A stretch of DNA of 64,000 nucleotides from Phyllostachys edulis (GCA_036346405.1 CM070566.1:54718382-54782381); one strand, 5' to 3'. Positions 9,709 to 23,045 are shown, numbered from the stretch's first letter. The notes: generated by a model from the sequence alone, not told the origin. Numbers and translations: made by a program.

Positions 9709-9713
9709 CTATT

Positions 9714-11278
9714 ATTGTGCCCCTGGTCCACCATGGGCCAAGGTCAAGGTCATGGACCGAGTACATAAGACGTGGGGCTCACGTGTCAGACGCAAACCTT
9801 TTCCTTTTGAAAAATAAATCCACAAATTCTAGAAATTCTGATTTCATCATTTCATGTGAATTTCGATCTTTTGGACGTTTGTTCTCCTTCGTTCGAGCTC
9901 CGATTTCAACGATTCAAATTTCTAAATTTATCTAAAATCAAGATCTAGATATACATACTGAAAGTTTTTAATTTTGAATTCATTTGAATTTTATTTGAGT
10001 TTGGCTCATTTTCTCGTATAGATTTCGACAACTCGAGGGAACCCAATTATTTGAAGAATTAGACCCTAAAGCTTTTGAGAAAGGCAAGTTACATCTTTGA
10101 TCATATTTGAATCTCATATTTTAAATTATTTAAATTCTATTTTAGATTATTATTGCATGCTTATTTAAATTCAATTAATTTAAATCCATGTTTTAAATTA
10201 TCGTTATTCCTAATTCCTTTGTATAGCCAAATTTTGTTATTGAATTAGCCATTCCTTAACACCATAGTTAAAATCTACTTGGTACATTAGTATGAACTAG
10301 AACATGTTGAAAATCATTATGCTTAGTCAAACCTTAGACCAAAAATATTAAATTTTGGGAGTTTAGCCAAATATTCAATTTTGATTTAAAACGAGGATAT
10401 GGTATTGTTCTTACCATAGACATTTTAGCAAATGATTTAACTTGAAAAATAAATAAATAAATAAATAATGGTTTAGACTTGGGCGAAATAGATGTTTGGA
10501 TGGCGCAAGTTGATGCACGGGATCGATTCCTTTCTATGATCAAGACCCGGGATTTATTGGAAGCTTCCCAAGTTAGTTATGGATCGTTCTTCGAGCTGCA
10601 TCTTGCTAAGCTCCACCGTACTACCACAAGTCTGGAGTGGGACGGACTAGGCTAAATAATTTACAACGTTCTAGCATTATGCCCACAGGCCATTTTTTGG
10701 TTTGTGCAGACGATGGTAAAAGATATCCATGTCTGTAGGGGCTTACTTCGGGCAATGGTAACAAACATCCATGTTCGGGCAGGATTCCCCCACAACGGTG
10801 AGTTTCAAGTCGATGGTAAAAGATGTCCATGACCTGGGATCAAGCTCATCGGGTGGGTTGATGTTAGAGCGTGGTATTGTAAATGCCTTGTGATAATCTC
10901 TTAGTCGCACACCTTTAGAAGTATGTGAAGCATATATATAAGTTGATTATCTCTTGTGGGTAAAGTTGTATAACCTCTACAGAGTGTAAAACTATCAGAG
11001 GAGGAGTACTATAAGGAGGATGAGGACTTGGACGAGTAGCCTACGCCCCAAATGATTGCCTGTGGTGAATCGTGTGGTCTACCTTACTACTTATGCTTTC
11101 GCTGTATTTTGTTGTTGTCCTTATGCCCTTTTGTAACAAACTTGAATTATTATGAATGAAGTGTGTGTGTGTGTTATGGTTGTACTATCATATTTTGTTT
11201 AACTGTGTACACTAGTTGTTCCTAGACTAGTGTATGAGACACAAAGAATCTGGGATCCTTCGCTCCCGGGTTCGACAA
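9714..11278 (+). repeat. Right part of the degenerate gypsy LTR
   Basis: Continuation of the LTR from 7513. It ends GGGTTCGACA at 11278, preceded by gggatccttcgctccc and gactagtgtatgag. The reverse complement of 38499-38560 shows the same ending, which identifies both as one family. It carries AAGGCAAGT (10081-10089) and the GTGGGTAAAG...CTCTACAGAGT module (10956-10985), both discussed as shared LTR signals. It also has an (AAAT)n run at 10446-10468 and a (GT)n run near 11160-11174. No coding sequence. Confidence 0.7.
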
Positions 11279-12600
11279 GAATACTAAAACAAAACTTGTT
11301 AATATCTTTGAGATGAGTATTGTGTGGAGCCCCATATGTAAGTCCAACTCTCATGGCAATTGTTTATGGGAAAAAATCATTTGATATCATCACTGAATGT
11401 AGCAAATTTATTAAAAGCATCAATGGATAAAGGCAGGTTAAATTGCTCTCTTATACCTGGGTTGTGCATAAAGTTAGCCAATGAAATTTATTGATTCTTT
11501 GCAAAACTGAAGAGCGCCGGATATTTTCACCAAAAAGGGTTAGAATTCCAACAATCCAACCAAAATAATACTTAGGAGCCAGAGCCAACTGTTTCCATAG
11601 AAATCCCTATGAAAATTGTAATGCATTTTATAATATCTTGCCACCAAAAAGATCCTTGAACCCTTGAACTATGTGGGACATTATTGTTATAGTATCTTTC
11701 CCAGATCAACTTAACCTAGTGTAGATCATGGTGATTGTAGAATTTGTGAAAATTCTTCATTAGGGTAGCTTCATTTTGTATTTGCAGGTTATTTATTACA
11801 CCAAGTTCCCTTTTATTTTTTTGGTTTGTAGACAATGTCCCACACAACTAAATTTCCACATTTTTGTTTAAGTCCGATCCTCTCCAAAGGCAATACTTTT
11901 GAGGCCTATCAATATTATTGATGATTGTCACTGGAATCTTTATAGAGCACATATAAAAGGTTGAGAGATGAGATAATGCCGAGTTGATCATTGTGAGCCG
12001 ACCACCATAGGATAAATAAGCTATAGAATTAGATAAACAACGCTCCACTCGATCAACCAGCGGAGAGAAATCTCTTACTCTTGGTCTTCTTGTTCCTGGT
12101 GGTAATCCCAAATAAGTGAAAGGGAGGGTTCCAATTTGACATCCAAAAGTATTCAGTAGAATGAACATTTTGGCTTCACTAACATTGATATGAACTATGA
12201 AAGATTTGTTGTAATTCACTTCTAGTCCTGTCGAAGAAGCAAAAGTATTCAGCAACCCCTTTAGACAGAAAAGTTTTTTTTTTGCGTCTACTTCCATAAT
12301 AAGTAAGGTGTCATCCGCATATTGAGCAATAGGGTAATCTGTATCTGTTGTCAACGGAATTGGGAGATTAAGAAGATTTCTTCGATGCGCTTCATTAATA
12401 ATTGATTGTAGTAGGCCCGCTGCAAGGACAAAGAGAAGCGGTGTAAGTGGGTCACCCTGTCTAACCCCTCTTTTGCAAGCAAAACATTTCCATGGTACAC
12501 AATTCAACAATACTGCAGAAGTTGCAGAACTAAACAAGTTCTTAATCATCTAATCCACCTGTCATCAAATCCTTTCTTTTGCAAGATTTGGATAATTGCA
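11279..12600 (-). pseudogene. 5'-truncated LINE (L1-type) reverse transcriptase fragment
   Basis: The minus-strand frame 12549-11848 contains the non-LTR RT signatures GVRQGDPLTPLLFVLAAGLL and QYADDTLLIM (the YADD catalytic box), followed by TGLEVNYNKS and YLGLPPG. Both are hallmarks of plant L1 RT. Past the stop at 11848 the homology continues in broken frames (NNLQIQNEATLMKNFHKFYN, WERYY, GSFWW, SVLFW), the C-terminal zf-RVT region. Upstream of the first Met, NAIIQILQKKGFDDRWIR is still readable in another frame. The 5' part, including the endonuclease, is absent. No poly-A tail or target duplication was identified. It is dead. Confidence 0.88.
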
Positions 12601-13246
12601 TTGTGTTGTCATCTGAGCTCACAAGGTGCATCGGACACATGCTAATTGTTATGGGCCTATATCCAGAAAAATACTATAGCTTGTGTGTACTGTGGCGTCG
12701 CGAGCGTGTACTGTAGCACGAGCGTATTAGGCAGGATTTGTTATTTAGGAATCTATCTATTAAGTATTTGGTATTATCTATTAATTAGGCAAGTTATTAT
12801 TAGATTGAATTGTCAGAGATAAGTTTTCTTATAGATTATTTCTTAGTGGTCAAGTCGGGCTGTCCCTATAGAAGGGATAGCATGTATCCATTATCAAAAA
12901 GGAAAAGAAATAAACAAAGTTAGTCTCTAACCGGTCGGTTAAATATCAGAGCCTCCTTATTTGTCAGGAAGAGTCCTGGCCGAGCTTGTAGGGCGATCCC
13001 TTACCTCCCTAGCAAACTAGGCCTCAAAGCCTCGCTACCTCGACAAGGAAGAGCCCTGCCAGCGGTTAGATGAGGGCAAGTGCTCTACCCTTGGTCTTCA
13101 GACCCATACCCAACCAACCAACACCAATCCTAGTTTCATTGTTGCATCACAAAATAGGAGTATGGTTGGTTTTTGAATGGTTCAGTAGAATGCTCTAATC
13201 TCCCTCGCTCCAGTAATTCACACATGTAGATAATAGTGTGGTTATA
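12601..13246 (+). other. Probable LTR remnant with degenerate primer-binding site
   Basis: No gene. From about 12648 (TGTTATGGGCC) the sequence resembles the end of an LTR. AAATATCAGAGC at 12941-12952 closely matches the initiator-Met primer site TGGTATCAGAGC found at 17689. This suggests a truncated 5' LTR plus the start of an internal region. No target duplication or partner LTR is present, so the assignment is weak. Confidence 0.4.
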
Positions 13247-13251
13247 CACAT

Positions 13252-16200
13252 TGTAACATCCCCAAGTTAATTATTAATAATTAGTATGCATCTGACTAGC
13301 ATGCATGATATTTTGGAAATATTTGCATAAATAATTGCACTTGGAAAATCTCAAACAAAGTTTAAACATACAACTTAAAGTTAAGTTCCAAAAGAAAACC
13401 AGAACAAAAACTCATGTTCATCTTTTGGAAGTAATTTATTCAAATAATAGAATAATTATCATTATTTAATATAATTTTTCCAAAATTTTTGGAACTTAAT
13501 TTGACCCAAAGAAAGTTCAAACTCAAATCAATAACTTATTCCAAGTTTGAATTTAAAATAAGAAAATAAATCATGAAAAGCAATGTTGTATAATTTTTCT
13601 GGGAACTAGGATGTCCCAGGAACACCCTTGAATTATTTCTGAATTTTATTTCTATTTTTGAAGCCTCGGTCAAACCTTCTTCTTTTGGTCAAATCTGATT
13701 TCAAACTTGGGCTCGTTACTGTTCACCTGGCCCGAGCCAACCACTGTTTCTTCGACCCGGACTCGAGCGCCACTTGGTGGGACTGGACCAGCTAGCCGAG
13801 CCGCACCCCTTCGCACTCACTGGCCGGTGGGCCTGCCTCGCCCGCGCCTGTGCTTCATCATCCTCGGGCAGGAGCGAGCAGAGCTCAAGCTCCACGCGAC
13901 CGAGAGCCTCTGCCGCGTCCCCGTTGACGCACCGCCCTCCTTGGCCACTCGTGAAGCTCCGTTGTTCCACGCCGCTTGGTTCTCCATCCACCTTCTTGCT
14001 CTTAAACGGCTCTCGTTGTCTCTCTCTCGCTTATTTGGTTCCCGAGCATGGAAGAGGGGGAGGCTATAGCTCCACCTCCTCTCGGTGAGCTTCACCCACG
14101 ACCACATCGGCAGACTCCTCTTTCAACACCGCTTCCATTTTTGCCGGTCCGAGCCTTCGTCGTCCCCTAAATCGTCGGGCGCATCTTCTTCGTCTTCGGC
14201 TCCGGTGGCCTTGGCCGCGACGCGCGTGAGCACTCCGGTGAGTGAATCACTGCCATTTTGTGTTCGTTGAGATCGCATAGTCATATGGAGTTTATTGCTG
14301 AGACTAATTTGGATTTGGTGCCTTGACGAGGGAATTCGACCTGTTCTTCTCCAACCTCGGTCAATCGCCGCCATTGACATCACAGGCGCCACCGTCGTCC
14401 TTTGGCGTTATTTTTGGAGGCTCTGTGTTCTTCTCAACGAGGCGACCTCAGCGTGCCCTTCCTCAAGCCTACTCGTGGCATGTAGCGTCTTCTCCGCATG
14501 CACCACTTCTTCGGCTCCGCCTCCGTCCGCTGCGAGCCTGCCACCGTCGACCGTGGGCCTCCCCGCCACTTCCATCGACTTCACCAAGCTGTCCCGCACC
14601 CGGTGGAGTTGATCCCGTGCCCGGAGACCAGCTGCTGCGACGATCCGCCACGCACGGCCATGCCGGAGCTTGCCCGACGATAACCCCGGTTAATCACCGG
14701 CGGTTTTAGGTAATGATCCACCTTTAGATCTAATAAAGAATTGTAGTGTACCTATGACACGTAGGCCCTACGGGGTTAATCCAGATTAGGAATTTAGTTA
14801 AAACTGTTTAGATCTTGGAGTGTTTGACATGTGGGCTCATGAGTTCGGGTAAGAGGATGTGTAGAGTATCATGTGCGTATTCGCTTATGCAAAGCGTATT
14901 CTTTGTATGCTTAGAATGAATTTACACGTTCTGGAGTAGAAGACGTATTTTCTTAAATACGCTTTCAGCGAAGTTGAGGCCGAGACCGAGTCAATGTTGA
15001 CTGGGTCAAACCCTTGAGCTTGGTCCCGCTTGTCAGTCTCTAAGGCTAGTTGGACATCGGTATAAAAAGAATTTAGTACTTAAGAAAATCCAGAATACAA
15101 TTATTTGTGCAATGAAAATTGGATTAACTTCTAAAATGTATAACTAAATCATATTAACTCCAACAACAGTGAAACCAATTTTGTTAATTTTCATTTCAAA
15201 TGAACTTTGTTATAAAATTGGTTTCAAACTTGTCACTGTCTCATAAAATATAGTTATTGGAGATTGATCCAAAACCCATTTATTTATACACTAGAAAATA
15301 TCTTTAACATGAAAAATTCATTACTATTTCATCTTAACTCCAAAATAGATGAAACCAGTTTTGATAATTTTCCTTTTAAGTGAACTTTATTTTAAAATAG
15401 GTTTCAAACATGTCTCTATAACAGAGAAGGTAGTTTTGGAAAAATGACCAATTAACTCTATTATTTTTACAATAGAAAATGGTGATAATATTATCCTATT
15501 ATCAAATATATAGCTAATTCATAAAACTCCAAATGAGGTAAACTCAACTATTTTGGTCTTATAATATTATCCTATTTTTATCTATGTAATACTTTGCCTC
15601 ACCACTACTCTACAAATTTTGGCCAAATAATTAAATTACATGAATTAAGACATATTAGAAACTGAAATTCAAACCATCATAACTCTCACATGTTAAATCC
15701 AAATGGAATGAATCTTTCACCTAAATTCATCTAAAATCATAATATACCTACTGTATAATTTTCAAGCATTTTGAGTATTTTGGATTTTCAGCATTATTTG
15801 GTATTTATTGCAATATCGTCTATCATTAGGTTTTTCGATGATACGATATGTTCGTGAGATCTAATTGAGTGCAACCTGAGATTGAACAAGTGGTACGGCA
15901 ATGGTGCAAGCACCCTCCTCTTGAACAAATTGCTCCTATTGATTTTAAAATGTTTTGTATGGTTTTTAATCTCTCAATTGCATGCTATTTTGAAAAGTAT
16001 GTTCATGGATAGAAATAGTTAATTTCCTACTTGCTGCGTTGGCCCTCCTTTGAATGTTGATTATCCTTTTTACCTTGAATGATTAAGGCTATATGTTATA
16101 TGGGATTTGTTTGCTAATTTGTAGAATGATGCTTAGCCATGCTAGTAATTGTAGTCGATAACGGTTGATGGAGCTAGTCCATCGGCCAAATGGATCGAAT

Positions 16201-17684
16201 TGAATCTTAATGAAATTTGAGGATTATATGGATTTGATTGTTGAATTTGAGGGAAATGTCCAGATCTTCGTATCTGATTATTATGAACTTGTTGATGGTT
16301 GTTGTTGTGTGTTGGACTTGGACAGGTGGTAGGGTGATGAAGGGATAGTCCCGGATTCGCGTAGCCCCGTCTGGGTATTTGAGGTCCAGTCTGTGGTGTG
16401 ATGAACTAAGTCTTACGTACAACCACACGTCGGGATAATGGCGAAGGCTTGACTTAATAATTTGTTGTGTGTTAGCTATCAAAACACAATCAGATTGGCA
16501 ATTGTTGTTTTTTGGTTTTAATGGCTCTCTTGTCAATCTGGTGGGGACATGTTACACTTTTCTTTTCTTGCCCTTAAGGGTCTTTTGCGTTTGCCGTGAA
16601 ACTGCGCAAGGGACTTACTTACACAACGGGGTTCACCTATAGTGCTAGGCGACTTTAGTCTGCTACGGGATTCTGATCCTCGGGTGGTTTGATAGTTAGG
16701 ACATGACATTGTAACGGCCTCGTTATGATATCTTAGTCACACTCCTACGGAAGAGTGCATGGTGACATTAAAAAGGTATTCATATCGTGTGGGTAAAGGT
16801 GTACACCTCTGCAGAGTCTAAATAAATCTATTCGAATAGCCGTGTCCCCGGTTATGGACATCACTTATAGGAAAGCATGCACAGTTAGCTTTTGGGAAAT
16901 TAAGTTTGGGTTATGGTTAAAAATGTTATGTCTTTATGTTAGTTTGTCCTGATCTGAAATGTTATCTCGAACGGGATGTTCGCTTGTTAATTTGTTATGG
17001 AATGATTTGTGTCATGAATGGTATATTCGTGTGATGATTATACTTGGGGATTATATTGTTGTTGATCATTACTTACTGTTATACAATGTTTTCTAAATGT
17101 TTTAAAAATGGCAATTTGAATCTATACTGTTTATCTAACTGCAAAACTTGCTTTATGCTGAAAATTGACTAGTGTAGTAGCCTTCCTTTGACACTTACAT
17201 GCATCCTTATTTTTCTTGAAAAGTCTCGCGAGTACAACTTTGTACTTAAAAATTGTCTATTGTTCAGGTGAGAAGCCATTCGAATTGGGTAAATTGCTTC
17301 AGATGCTACGACTTTAATCCCAGTTGGTTGCTTGTGGGATTGTGGGCATGCCAACTTGGTTAATCCCTTTTTATTTTAGGTTTGTCTTCCGCTGCGATTT
17401 ATCATTTTGATAATTACTTTTGGCTGATTGGCCCTCTTATGCAAACTTGTATATTATGTTTCTATTCAATGATGTTGTATTTACGTTTCCTTTATTCTTG
17501 TATTTTGTGTATGGATGTAAATACAATGTTGTGTTTGGATATGTGCATGTTAGCCACTGATCCTTGGGAGCTAACATGAGACACCTATCTGAGTACTCGA
17601 AATTGTTTTCGTTTCATGTTAAGTATTGTGCTCTTTCAGTGTAATTACTTAGCTTGAAACGGATCCGATCTTGGGGTCCCCACA
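13252..17684 (+). repeat. 5' LTR of the 14.1-kb gypsy element
   Basis: A 4433-bp LTR whose sequence recurs collinearly at 23059-27389. It starts TGTAACATCCCCAAG and ends GGGGTCCCCACA. It contains about 90 bp (roughly 14397-14488) missing from the 3' copy, a candidate TATAAAAAG at 15061-15069, and the GTGGGTAAAG...CTCTGCAGAGT module at 16789-16817. GC-rich open frames at 13700-14700 occur in both copies but are broken differently, so they are not genes. Confidence 0.95.
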
Positions 17685-17688
17685 GCGT

Positions 17689-17700
17689 TGGTATCAGAGC
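17689..17700 (+). other. Primer-binding site (initiator tRNA-Met)
   Basis: TGGTATCAGAGC, four bases after the 5' LTR, is complementary to the 3' end of plant initiator tRNA-Met and is the usual primer site for minus-strand synthesis in plant gypsy elements. It is not a tRNA gene. Confidence 0.93.
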
Positions 17701-18360
17701 CACACTGACTGTAGGTTAGAGCCCGTAGCAATGGACGTTACTAGGATTTTGATTTGCAAAGAATATTTTCAAACCATAAAAAGTTTGGCAAAAATGCAAG
17801 TAATATAATTCCTTTCTTTCTTACCCATCCTAGAATCTATTTTCTTACCTCCTTATTCATTTGATTTGAGAAAAATCATTTTTCTCTATTGCTCATCTCT
17901 CTTTTCCCACACTAGAAACGTCATATAGTCGTCGGTAAAGAGAATTGGTGGAAGAAAGAGAGAATGACGCCTTGCTGCGATTTTAAGATTATGTTAGAGA
18001 TTATCCTTAGATATTGTACACCCTAATTATATTCATTAGCTTGTAGACGCTGGATTTTGTGAAGACTATTTGCTCTCTTTTGTTCCTGGTAGTTGTGCAT
18101 CACATACGGGCGGGTTGTATCGCAACTATGTTGGAAAACTAACTGTGTTTTCTTTTGTAACTTGTGCTGTCCACATGGACCATAGCACCCCATTTGTTGT
18201 TGCATAATTGTGTTCTCATTGTGCATTCATGCTAGGTTAAGTTACCCCCTGCTATCAACTGTTTACCTTGTGCTTTTTCCCTCGTTCCTTTTTGTCGGTT
18301 GCTAACAAGTTGTATGGCAACAGGATATCGGGTCATAAAACTCGTCTGACGTTGGAAGTA
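17701..18360 (+). other. Untranslated leader between PBS and gag
   Basis: No supported coding sequence. The leader of about 660 bp before the first gag ATG presumably carries packaging and dimerisation signals in a live element, but none can be pointed out here. Confidence 0.6.
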
Positions 18361-19257
18361 ATGGAGGACTCACAGCCCATGTGTTCTCAAATCACCGATG
18401 ATCAACCCCCGAATCCTCAACAGCGTAATCCGGAGCACCCCGACCCACAATTTCAACACGTGGGTCGGCAAGAAGAAGTGAATCCACCTCAGCCATCCGT
18501 GACCGAAGTGTTGGCCCAGATGGAACGGAGTCAGCAAGACCAGACTCTGATCTTGCAGCAAATTGCTCAGAACACCGCCAGTGTCCAAGGTGCTCAAATG
18601 GCAGCAGGAGGAGCCGATCTTTGTGGCTCCCGATTTGCTGACTTTCTAAGCACGAAGCCTCCTGTGTTCTCTTGTTCGGAGGATGATGATTGGCTTCGTA
18701 CCATTGAACGGAAGTTTATAATCACTCAATGTCCAACAATGAGAAGGTCTTCTATGCCTCCAACCAGCTTGAAGGGGCCGCTTGTGCATGGTGGGACAAG
18801 TTTTGCGCCTTACAGCCCGCCAATCACGTTCCATCATGGGATGAGTTCCGGATAGCTTTCCGAGAGGCACATGTTCCTTCAAGCATCGTGAGTATCAAGA
18901 GACACGAATTCCTCGAGCTGAAGTAAGAAGATAAGTCCGTATTGGAGTATCTCAATGAGTTCAATCATTTGGCTCATTACGCTCCGGACAATGTCTCCAC
19001 TGATGCAAGAAAACAAGACTAGTTCTTGAATGGGCTTTCAGAAGTGATGCAGCTGGCACTCACTGTACATGACTTCCACGACTTCCAACAATTGATTAAT
19101 AAGGCTATTGTGGTGGAGAACAAAATGCAAGCGGTTGTAGAATCGCGAAAGCGCAAGAAGGCTGCGCAAATTTCATCAAGCTGCAGTTTCCAAGAACAGG
19201 GGTGTTTGGCCGCCCGTTCCTCCTGAATTCCAAGTCTCGGCACCTCCGGTATTTCCC
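18361..19257 (+). pseudogene. gag: gag (capsid) region, frameshifted
   Basis: The ATG at 18361 opens MEDSQPMCSQITDDQPPNP; residues to about 120 are Pro/Gln-rich, leading into FSCSEDDDWLRTIERKF, the start of the retrotransposon gag domain. The frame shifts near 18730. It then continues as YASNQLEGAACAWWDKF, REAHVPSSIVSIKRHEFLEL and LNEFNHLAHYAPDN, interrupted by stops at 18924 and near 19018. It returns to the first frame near 19240 before the zinc knuckle. Gag would form the virus-like particle. The two shifts and two stops make it non-functional. It shares layout with the gag relic at 46945-47977. Confidence 0.92.
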
Positions 19258-20679
19258 ATGCAAGTGTCTCCACCACCTCAGCAACAAACTCAGCAAGGGC
19301 AGCCCAAAAAGAAGTGTCGAAGCCGTCGCCATCCAAACAAGAAAGTTACTTGTTTCTCTTGCGGCAATCTAGGTCATTATGCAGTTTTTTGTCCAGAGAA
19401 GCACCAAGCCATTTCCGATCAGCGCCAAGACTTTGAAATATTCCTTGACCAGAGGCCCAATGTCATTTCTCAGAACACCGGTTGTGCTCATGTGAATCAT
19501 GTCACCACCAAGGAAGCGCAGGAAGCACCCGGCGTCATGCTGGGCACATTTCTAGTCAACTTGACTCCTGCAACCGTGTTGTTCGACTCTGGAGCCTCTC
19601 ATTCCTTCATGTCCAGAGCTTTTGCTACACTCCACAACATCTCACTCAGCTTGATGCCTGTACCTATGATGATTCAGTCACCGGGCTCAGAAATGAGAAG
19701 CATTCATGAATGTTGTGAAGTTGAGGTTGAGATTAAAGGGGTCAAGTTTTCAGCCAATCTTATTGTGATAAATTCAGCGGGCCTTGATGTTATTCTTGGA
19801 ATGAATTGGCTGTCCAAGAACCATGGTCAAATTGATTGTGCTCGCAAGTCTATCACTCTCACAAGTCCTCTTGGTTTTCAAGTCGAAATGGTGCCGAAAT
19901 TGGGGCATCCACATCTTCATGCCCTTAGTGGCAAAGAATTACCGGAATTGAGTGAAGTTCAAGTGGTGTGTGAGTTCCCGGATGTATTTCCCGAGGAACT
20001 ACCGGGAATGCCACCCGCACGAGAAGTTGAATTTGTGATCGAGCTGCAGCCCAGAACTGCTCCAATATCTAAGCGTCCTTATCGAATGCCGCCGAATGAG
20101 TTGGTTGAATTGAAGAAGCAACTCGTGGAACTTCAAGAGAAGGGATTCATTAGGCCAAGCTTCTCACCTTGGGGATGCCCAGCTATATTTGTGAAGAAGA
20201 AGGACCACAGTCTACGGATGTGTGTTGACTACCGTCCGTTGAATGAGGTCACCATCAAGAACAAGTACCCGCTTCCACGAATTGATGATTTATTCGACCA
20301 ATTGACCGGTGCCCATATATTCTCCAAAGTTGACTTGAGATTGGGCTATCATCAAGTTAGGATCAGATCTGAAGATATCCCCAAGACGGCATTCTCAACT
20401 CGTTATGGCTTGTACGAGTACACCGTCATGTCCTTCGGTTTGACAAATGCACCGGTCACGTTCATGAATCTTATGAACTCAGTATTTATGGAGTATTTGG
20501 ATAAATTTGTAGTCGTCTTTATTGATGATATTCTCATATACTCCAAATCTGAAAGGGATCATGAAGAACACCTTCGGCTTGTGTTGAACAAGCTTCGAGA
20601 ACATCGACTCTATGCAAAATTTAGCAAATGTGAATTTTGGCTAAGAGAAGTCGCCTTTTTGGGTCATGTACTATCCTAA
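19258..20679 (+). pseudogene. pol: Zinc knuckle, aspartic protease and reverse transcriptase
   Basis: This 473-codon open frame begins with the nucleocapsid knuckle [14 protein letters not shown] (CX2CX4HX4C, residues 32-45). The protease active site follows (LFDSGAS, Asp at residue 110), then a connector ending in the RPYRMPPNE entry to RT. RT motifs include [29 protein letters not shown] and the catalytic FIDD (residues 421-424), in the F-I-D-D form usual for plant chromoviruses. The frame ends at a TAA (20677) just after FLGHVLS, where the family continues into the RT thumb. The ATG is internal; in a live element this is part of one gag-pol polyprotein. It is the longest surviving frame in the window. 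Confidence 0.95.
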
Positions 20680-21444
20680 GGAGGAATTGCTGTGGACCCA
20701 AGCAAAGTTCAAGATGTACTTAATTGGAGATAGCCCAAGTCCATCTCTGACATTCGCAGTTTCCTCGGTCTTGCAGGTTATTACCGTCGATTCATCGAAA
20801 ATTTCTCAAAAATTGCAAGGCCAATGACACAATTGCTGAAGAAAGAAAAGAAGTATGATTGGTCAGCGGAATGTAAAGCAAGCTTTTAGATGTTGAAAGA
20901 TCGCCTAACTGCTGCACCAGTGTTAGTCATGCTGGATATTCTTAAAAACTTCGACATCTATTGCAATGTATCCCACCATGGTCTTGGTTGCGTTCTAATG
21001 CAAGAAGGCCGAGTTGTGGCGTATGCATCGAGGCAATTGAGGCCTCATGAGATGAATTATCCCACTCATGACCTTGAGCTTGCAGCAGTTGTTCATGCTT
21101 TGAAGATATGGCGACATTTTTTTATCGGCAATCGTTGTGAAGTCTACACCGATCACAAGAGTTTGAAGTATATATTCACTCAAGACGATCTGAATTTAAG
21201 GCAAAGAAGATGGCTTGAATTGATCAAGGATTATGATTTAGGACTTCATTATCACCCAGGGAAAGCCAATGTCATTGCCGATGCATTGAGCCGAAAATCG
21301 CAATGCAACTGTATTTCGGTTCGACCCGAAATGGAAGCCCTATGCAACGAATTTCAACGGCTCAACTTGGAGATGGTTATCGAAGGTTTTCTCACTGACT
21401 TGGAAGTGAAACCTACCCTAGAGGACTGGATCAAGATGGCCTAG
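20680..21444 (+). pseudogene. pol: RT thumb and RNase H region with stop codons
   Basis: In the same frame as the preceding segment but with stops at 20677, about 20731, 20887 and 21442. Recognisable parts are GYYRRFIENFSKIARP, then [53 protein letters not shown] and [10 protein letters not shown], the canonical end of gypsy RNase H. The first catalytic Asp region (NFDIYCNVS instead of FDVYCDAS) has lost the expected Asp. RNase H would degrade the RNA strand during reverse transcription. Confidence 0.92.
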
Positions 21445-22850
21445 AAGAATGACAAAGGTATGGAAAGAATCAAGGACGAAATGAAGGCCGGCAAAGCCAA
21501 GTGTTTCTCCGAAGACCATCAAGGTGTTTTGTGGTTCAGAAAGCGATTGGTTGTGCCAAATGACGCAAAGATTAAAGGATTAATCCTTCAAGAAGCCCAT
21601 AACTCTCTTTTCTCCATACATCTAGGAAGCTCAAAGATGTATCAAGACTTGAAGCAGAAATTGTGGTGGACTCGGATGAAGCGGGAAATTGCATGCTTTG
21701 TTGCCAAGTGTGATGTATGTCAACGGGTGAAAGCCGAACACCAACGGCCAGAGGGTATGCTTCAACCCCTCCCCGTTCCCGAATGGAAATGGGATGAAAT
21801 TGGGATGGATTTTATCACCGGGCTTCCAAAGACTCAACAAAGGTATGACTCCATATGGGTAATTGTCGACCGTTTGTCGAAAGTTGCTCACTTCATTCCC
21901 GTCAAGACCACTTATTCAGGAAACCAATTGGCAGAGTTGTACATCTCCAGAATTGTATGTCTCCATGGCGTGCCGAAGATAATTGTTTCAGATCGAGGTA
22001 CTCAATTCACCTCGCATTTCTGGAATTGCCTCCATGGAGCAATGGGAACTTAACTATCTATTAGCACCGCTTACCACCCACAAACTGGAGGCCAAACCGA
22101 GAGGGTGAATCAAATTTTGGAGGATATGTTGAGAGCTTGTGTGCTGTCCAATGGCAAGAAATGGGATAAATGCTTGCCGTTCGCGGAATTCTCTTATAAC
22201 AATAGTTATCAAGCAAGCCTCCAAATGTCACCTTTTGAAGTGTTATATGGGAGAAGGTGTAGGACACCACTCAACTGGTCCGAATCTGGGGAGAGCCAAT
22301 TCTTTGGACCGGACTTGATCAATGAAGCCAAAGAGCAAGTTCGTATGATCCGGGAGAGACTACGAACGGCTCAATCTCGTCAAAACTCTTATGCTGATCG
22401 CTGTCGACACGAATTGAGTTTTGAGGTGGACGATCATGTTTACCTTAAAGTCTCCCCGATGAAAGGAATGCAGCGCTTTCAAGTCAAAGGCAAGTTGGCT
22501 CCTCGCTACATCGGTCCTTTCCGAATTCTAGCGAAGCGAGGATCGGTGGCCTATCAGTTGGAGCTACCACCATCACTTTCAGATATGCACAATGTATTCT
22601 ATGTATCTCAACTGAAGAAGTGTCTTTGAGTCCCTACTGAAGCAACCAACTTAGAAGACTTTGATTTGCAACCCGATCTTTCTTATCGGGAGCACCTGAT
22701 TCGCATTCTTGAAGAATGGAGCAAAAGACAAGGAATCGCGACATCAAGTTCTTGAAGGTTCAGTGGAGCAACCATACTGAAGATGAAGCAACTTGGGAAC
22801 GTGAAGACAGGATGCGAACTGAATATCCTGACCTTTTTCCTTCTGTTTGA
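21445..22850 (+). pseudogene. pol: Integrase with chromodomain-like tail, interrupted
   Basis: The H2C2 zinc-binding module is visible (IHLGSSKMYQDL to CDVCQRVKAEH). The DDE core follows: GMDFITGLP (first Asp), VSDRGTQFTS (second Asp) and NQILEDMLRAC (Glu). Then come SPFEVLYGRRCRTPL and the LAPRYIGPF SH3-like segment. Stops lie at 22051 (within the core) and 22627. The C-terminal WSNHTEDEATWE part of the chromodomain is in a shifted frame beyond about 22735, ending at the TGA at 22848. The integrase would insert the cDNA, and the chromodomain would target heterochromatin. Confidence 0.93.
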
Positions 22851-23045
22851 AGTGCCTTCGAATCAAGAAAGGAAAGGTTAAGCAAAACAATGGAAAAGAA
22901 AATGTAATAGAATTTCCTTGTAACCTTGTTAGGATGTCTTAGCACTATCTTTAAAGGAAATCAAAACAACAGATGTTGTATCTTCTGTAGAACCTTCCTG
23001 TTCCATCTTTTGATCTACCCAGATCTCGGGGACGAGATATTTTGT

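Noticed and set aside
13700..14710. Several GC-rich frames in the 5' LTR, repeated at 23430-24390
   Set aside because: Both copies lie inside LTRs, have different breaks, and show no protein motif; they are shared by LTR duplication, not by selection.
17689..17700. tRNA-like sequence
   Set aside because: Only the 12-nt primer complement is present; no cloverleaf can be drawn from the flanking bases.
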